A stretch of 64,000 nucleotides of DNA from assembly GCF_001570785.1 (NCBI RefSeq), contig NZ_BCSI01000003.1, positions 186,001 through 250,000 of the forward strand, written 5' to 3'. The notes below the pieces were generated by a model. That model saw only the letters and a list, made by a program, of their open reading frames with translations, ran no database searches and was not told where the DNA came from. The stretch is from Dermabacter hominis NBRC 106157 (GTDB taxonomy: Bacteria; Actinomycetota; Actinomycetes; Actinomycetales; Dermabacteraceae). Shown piece after piece: positions 63,551 to 64,000 of this stretch (its first letter is position 1; each line of letters opens with the position of its first letter). The translations under genes were made by a program, and so were the position numbers.

Positions 63551-64000
63551 GTGGCACGAAAGACAAACTCCCAGACGGCAGCCTACGATGCAGCGAACCT
63601 TCAGGTCCTCGAAGGCCTCGAAGCCGTACGCAAACGCCCAGGTATGTACATCGGCTCGACAGATTCGCGCGGCCTCATGCACTGCCTGTGGGAGATTCTT
63701 GATAACGCGGTTGACGAGGCCCTCGGCGGTTTTGGCGACGAGATCACGATCATCCTCCACCCCGACGGCTCGATCGAAGTTCAGGACAAAGCGCGAGGCG
63801 TCCCGATCGACAAGGAGCCGCGCACGGGGCTCACGGGCGTCGAAGTCGTTTACACCAAGCTGCACGCGGGTGGGAAGTTCGGCGGCGGTTCATACTCGAA
63901 TTCGGGCGGCCTCCACGGCGTCGGTGCATCGGTCGTCAACGCGCTGAGTTCTCGCATGGACGTCGAGGTTGACCGAGGCGGCAAAACCTACGCCATGAGT
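63551..64000 (+). CDS. Type IIA DNA topoisomerase B subunit (ParE/GyrB-like; 3' end outside window)
   Basis: These are the first 150 residues of a GHKL-ATPase topoisomerase subunit. [30 protein letters not shown] (catalytic Glu and Asn), [11 protein letters not shown] (ATP-binding loop in the actinobacterial ParE-like form rather than DNGRGIP) and [23 protein letters not shown] are present. The location beside sigA and the DUF7455 gene marks it as the second, topoisomerase IV-like B subunit of Actinomycetota rather than GyrB near dnaA. Leaderless GTG start. Confidence 0.9.
   Translation, partial: MARKTNSQTAAYDAANLQVLEGLEAVRKRPGMYIGSTDSRGLMHCLWEILDNAVDEALGGFGDEITIILHPDGSIEVQDKARGVPIDKEPRTGLTGVEVVYTKLHAGGKFGGGSYSNSGGLHGVGASVVNALSSRMDVEVDRGGKTYAMS

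Overview
The window is high-GC DNA (I estimate a little over 60% G+C by eye) with dense, short-spaced genes. GTG and TTG starts are common, and many genes look leaderless. The gene orders are typical of Actinomycetota: rplU-rpmA-obg-proB-proA, nadD-rsfS, ctaCDF, ctaE-qcrCAB beside trpD, a PASTA kinase facing an Rv2175c-like regulator and next to aroG, and sigA followed by a DUF7455 gene and a topoisomerase B subunit. The best fit is a Micrococcales actinobacterium. A Dermabacter-like genus is a guess from overall style, not proven here.

Layout. 1-4.9 kb holds the cydABDC operon on the minus strand (cytochrome bd oxidase plus its thiol exporter; cydC is cut by the window edge). 5.4-16.5 kb is a conserved plus-strand block: RNase E/G, L21, L27, Obg, proline synthesis (proB, proA), a small membrane protein, NadD, a low-complexity membrane protein, RsfS, a histidine phosphatase and tRNA-Ala(GGC). 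16.5-20.7 kb is a decayed acquired segment at the 3' end of that tRNA. It contains a serine-recombinase remnant with an internal deletion, a LysR regulator, an EamA exporter, an NAD(P)-binding protein, a frameshifted and truncated MFS gene and a piece of an AraC regulator. 20.7-33.1 kb is mixed: an S9 peptidase, a cell-wall-anchored (LPRTG) phytase/esterase-like protein, peptidase T, two paralogous secreted proteins of unknown function, a pyrimidine-dimer glycosylase gene with one in-frame stop, a cation transporter, a short-chain dehydrogenase with an upstream 54-residue gene, a HicB-like/HTH protein and a DEAD-box helicase. 33.9-38.3 kb has aspS, a DUF3043 membrane protein, an M20 peptidase and an ErpA-type iron-sulfur protein.

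38.6-48.6 kb encodes the bcc-aa3 respiratory branch. ctaCDF (plus) converges on ctaE-qcrCAB (minus), with an accessory MFS-ArsR cassette and gene-poor DNA lying between them. 48.8-64 kb contains trpD, a DEDD exonuclease/GIY-YIG protein with no canonical start codon, a long-chain acyl-CoA ligase, an acyltransferase, DAHP synthase, the PASTA kinase with its likely partner regulator, a polyprenyl synthetase, a DUF4192 protein, a universal stress protein, the principal sigma factor and the start of a topoisomerase B subunit.

How they fit together. The window encodes both terminal branches of the aerobic chain: bd oxidase for low oxygen, and the menaquinol:cytochrome c:oxygen supercomplex. It also encodes translation and ribosome maturation genes, two amino-acid pathways and a Ser/Thr kinase signalling locus. 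I saw no CRISPR array, phage or recognised defence system. The most notable signals are a dispersed CCGACGGTTGC element (six exact copies, including one perfect 13-bp-arm palindrome), the apparent AUC start codon, the single TAA in an otherwise intact glycosylase gene, the cysteine-paired secreted paralogs, and a stress-sigma-type promoter in front of sigA.
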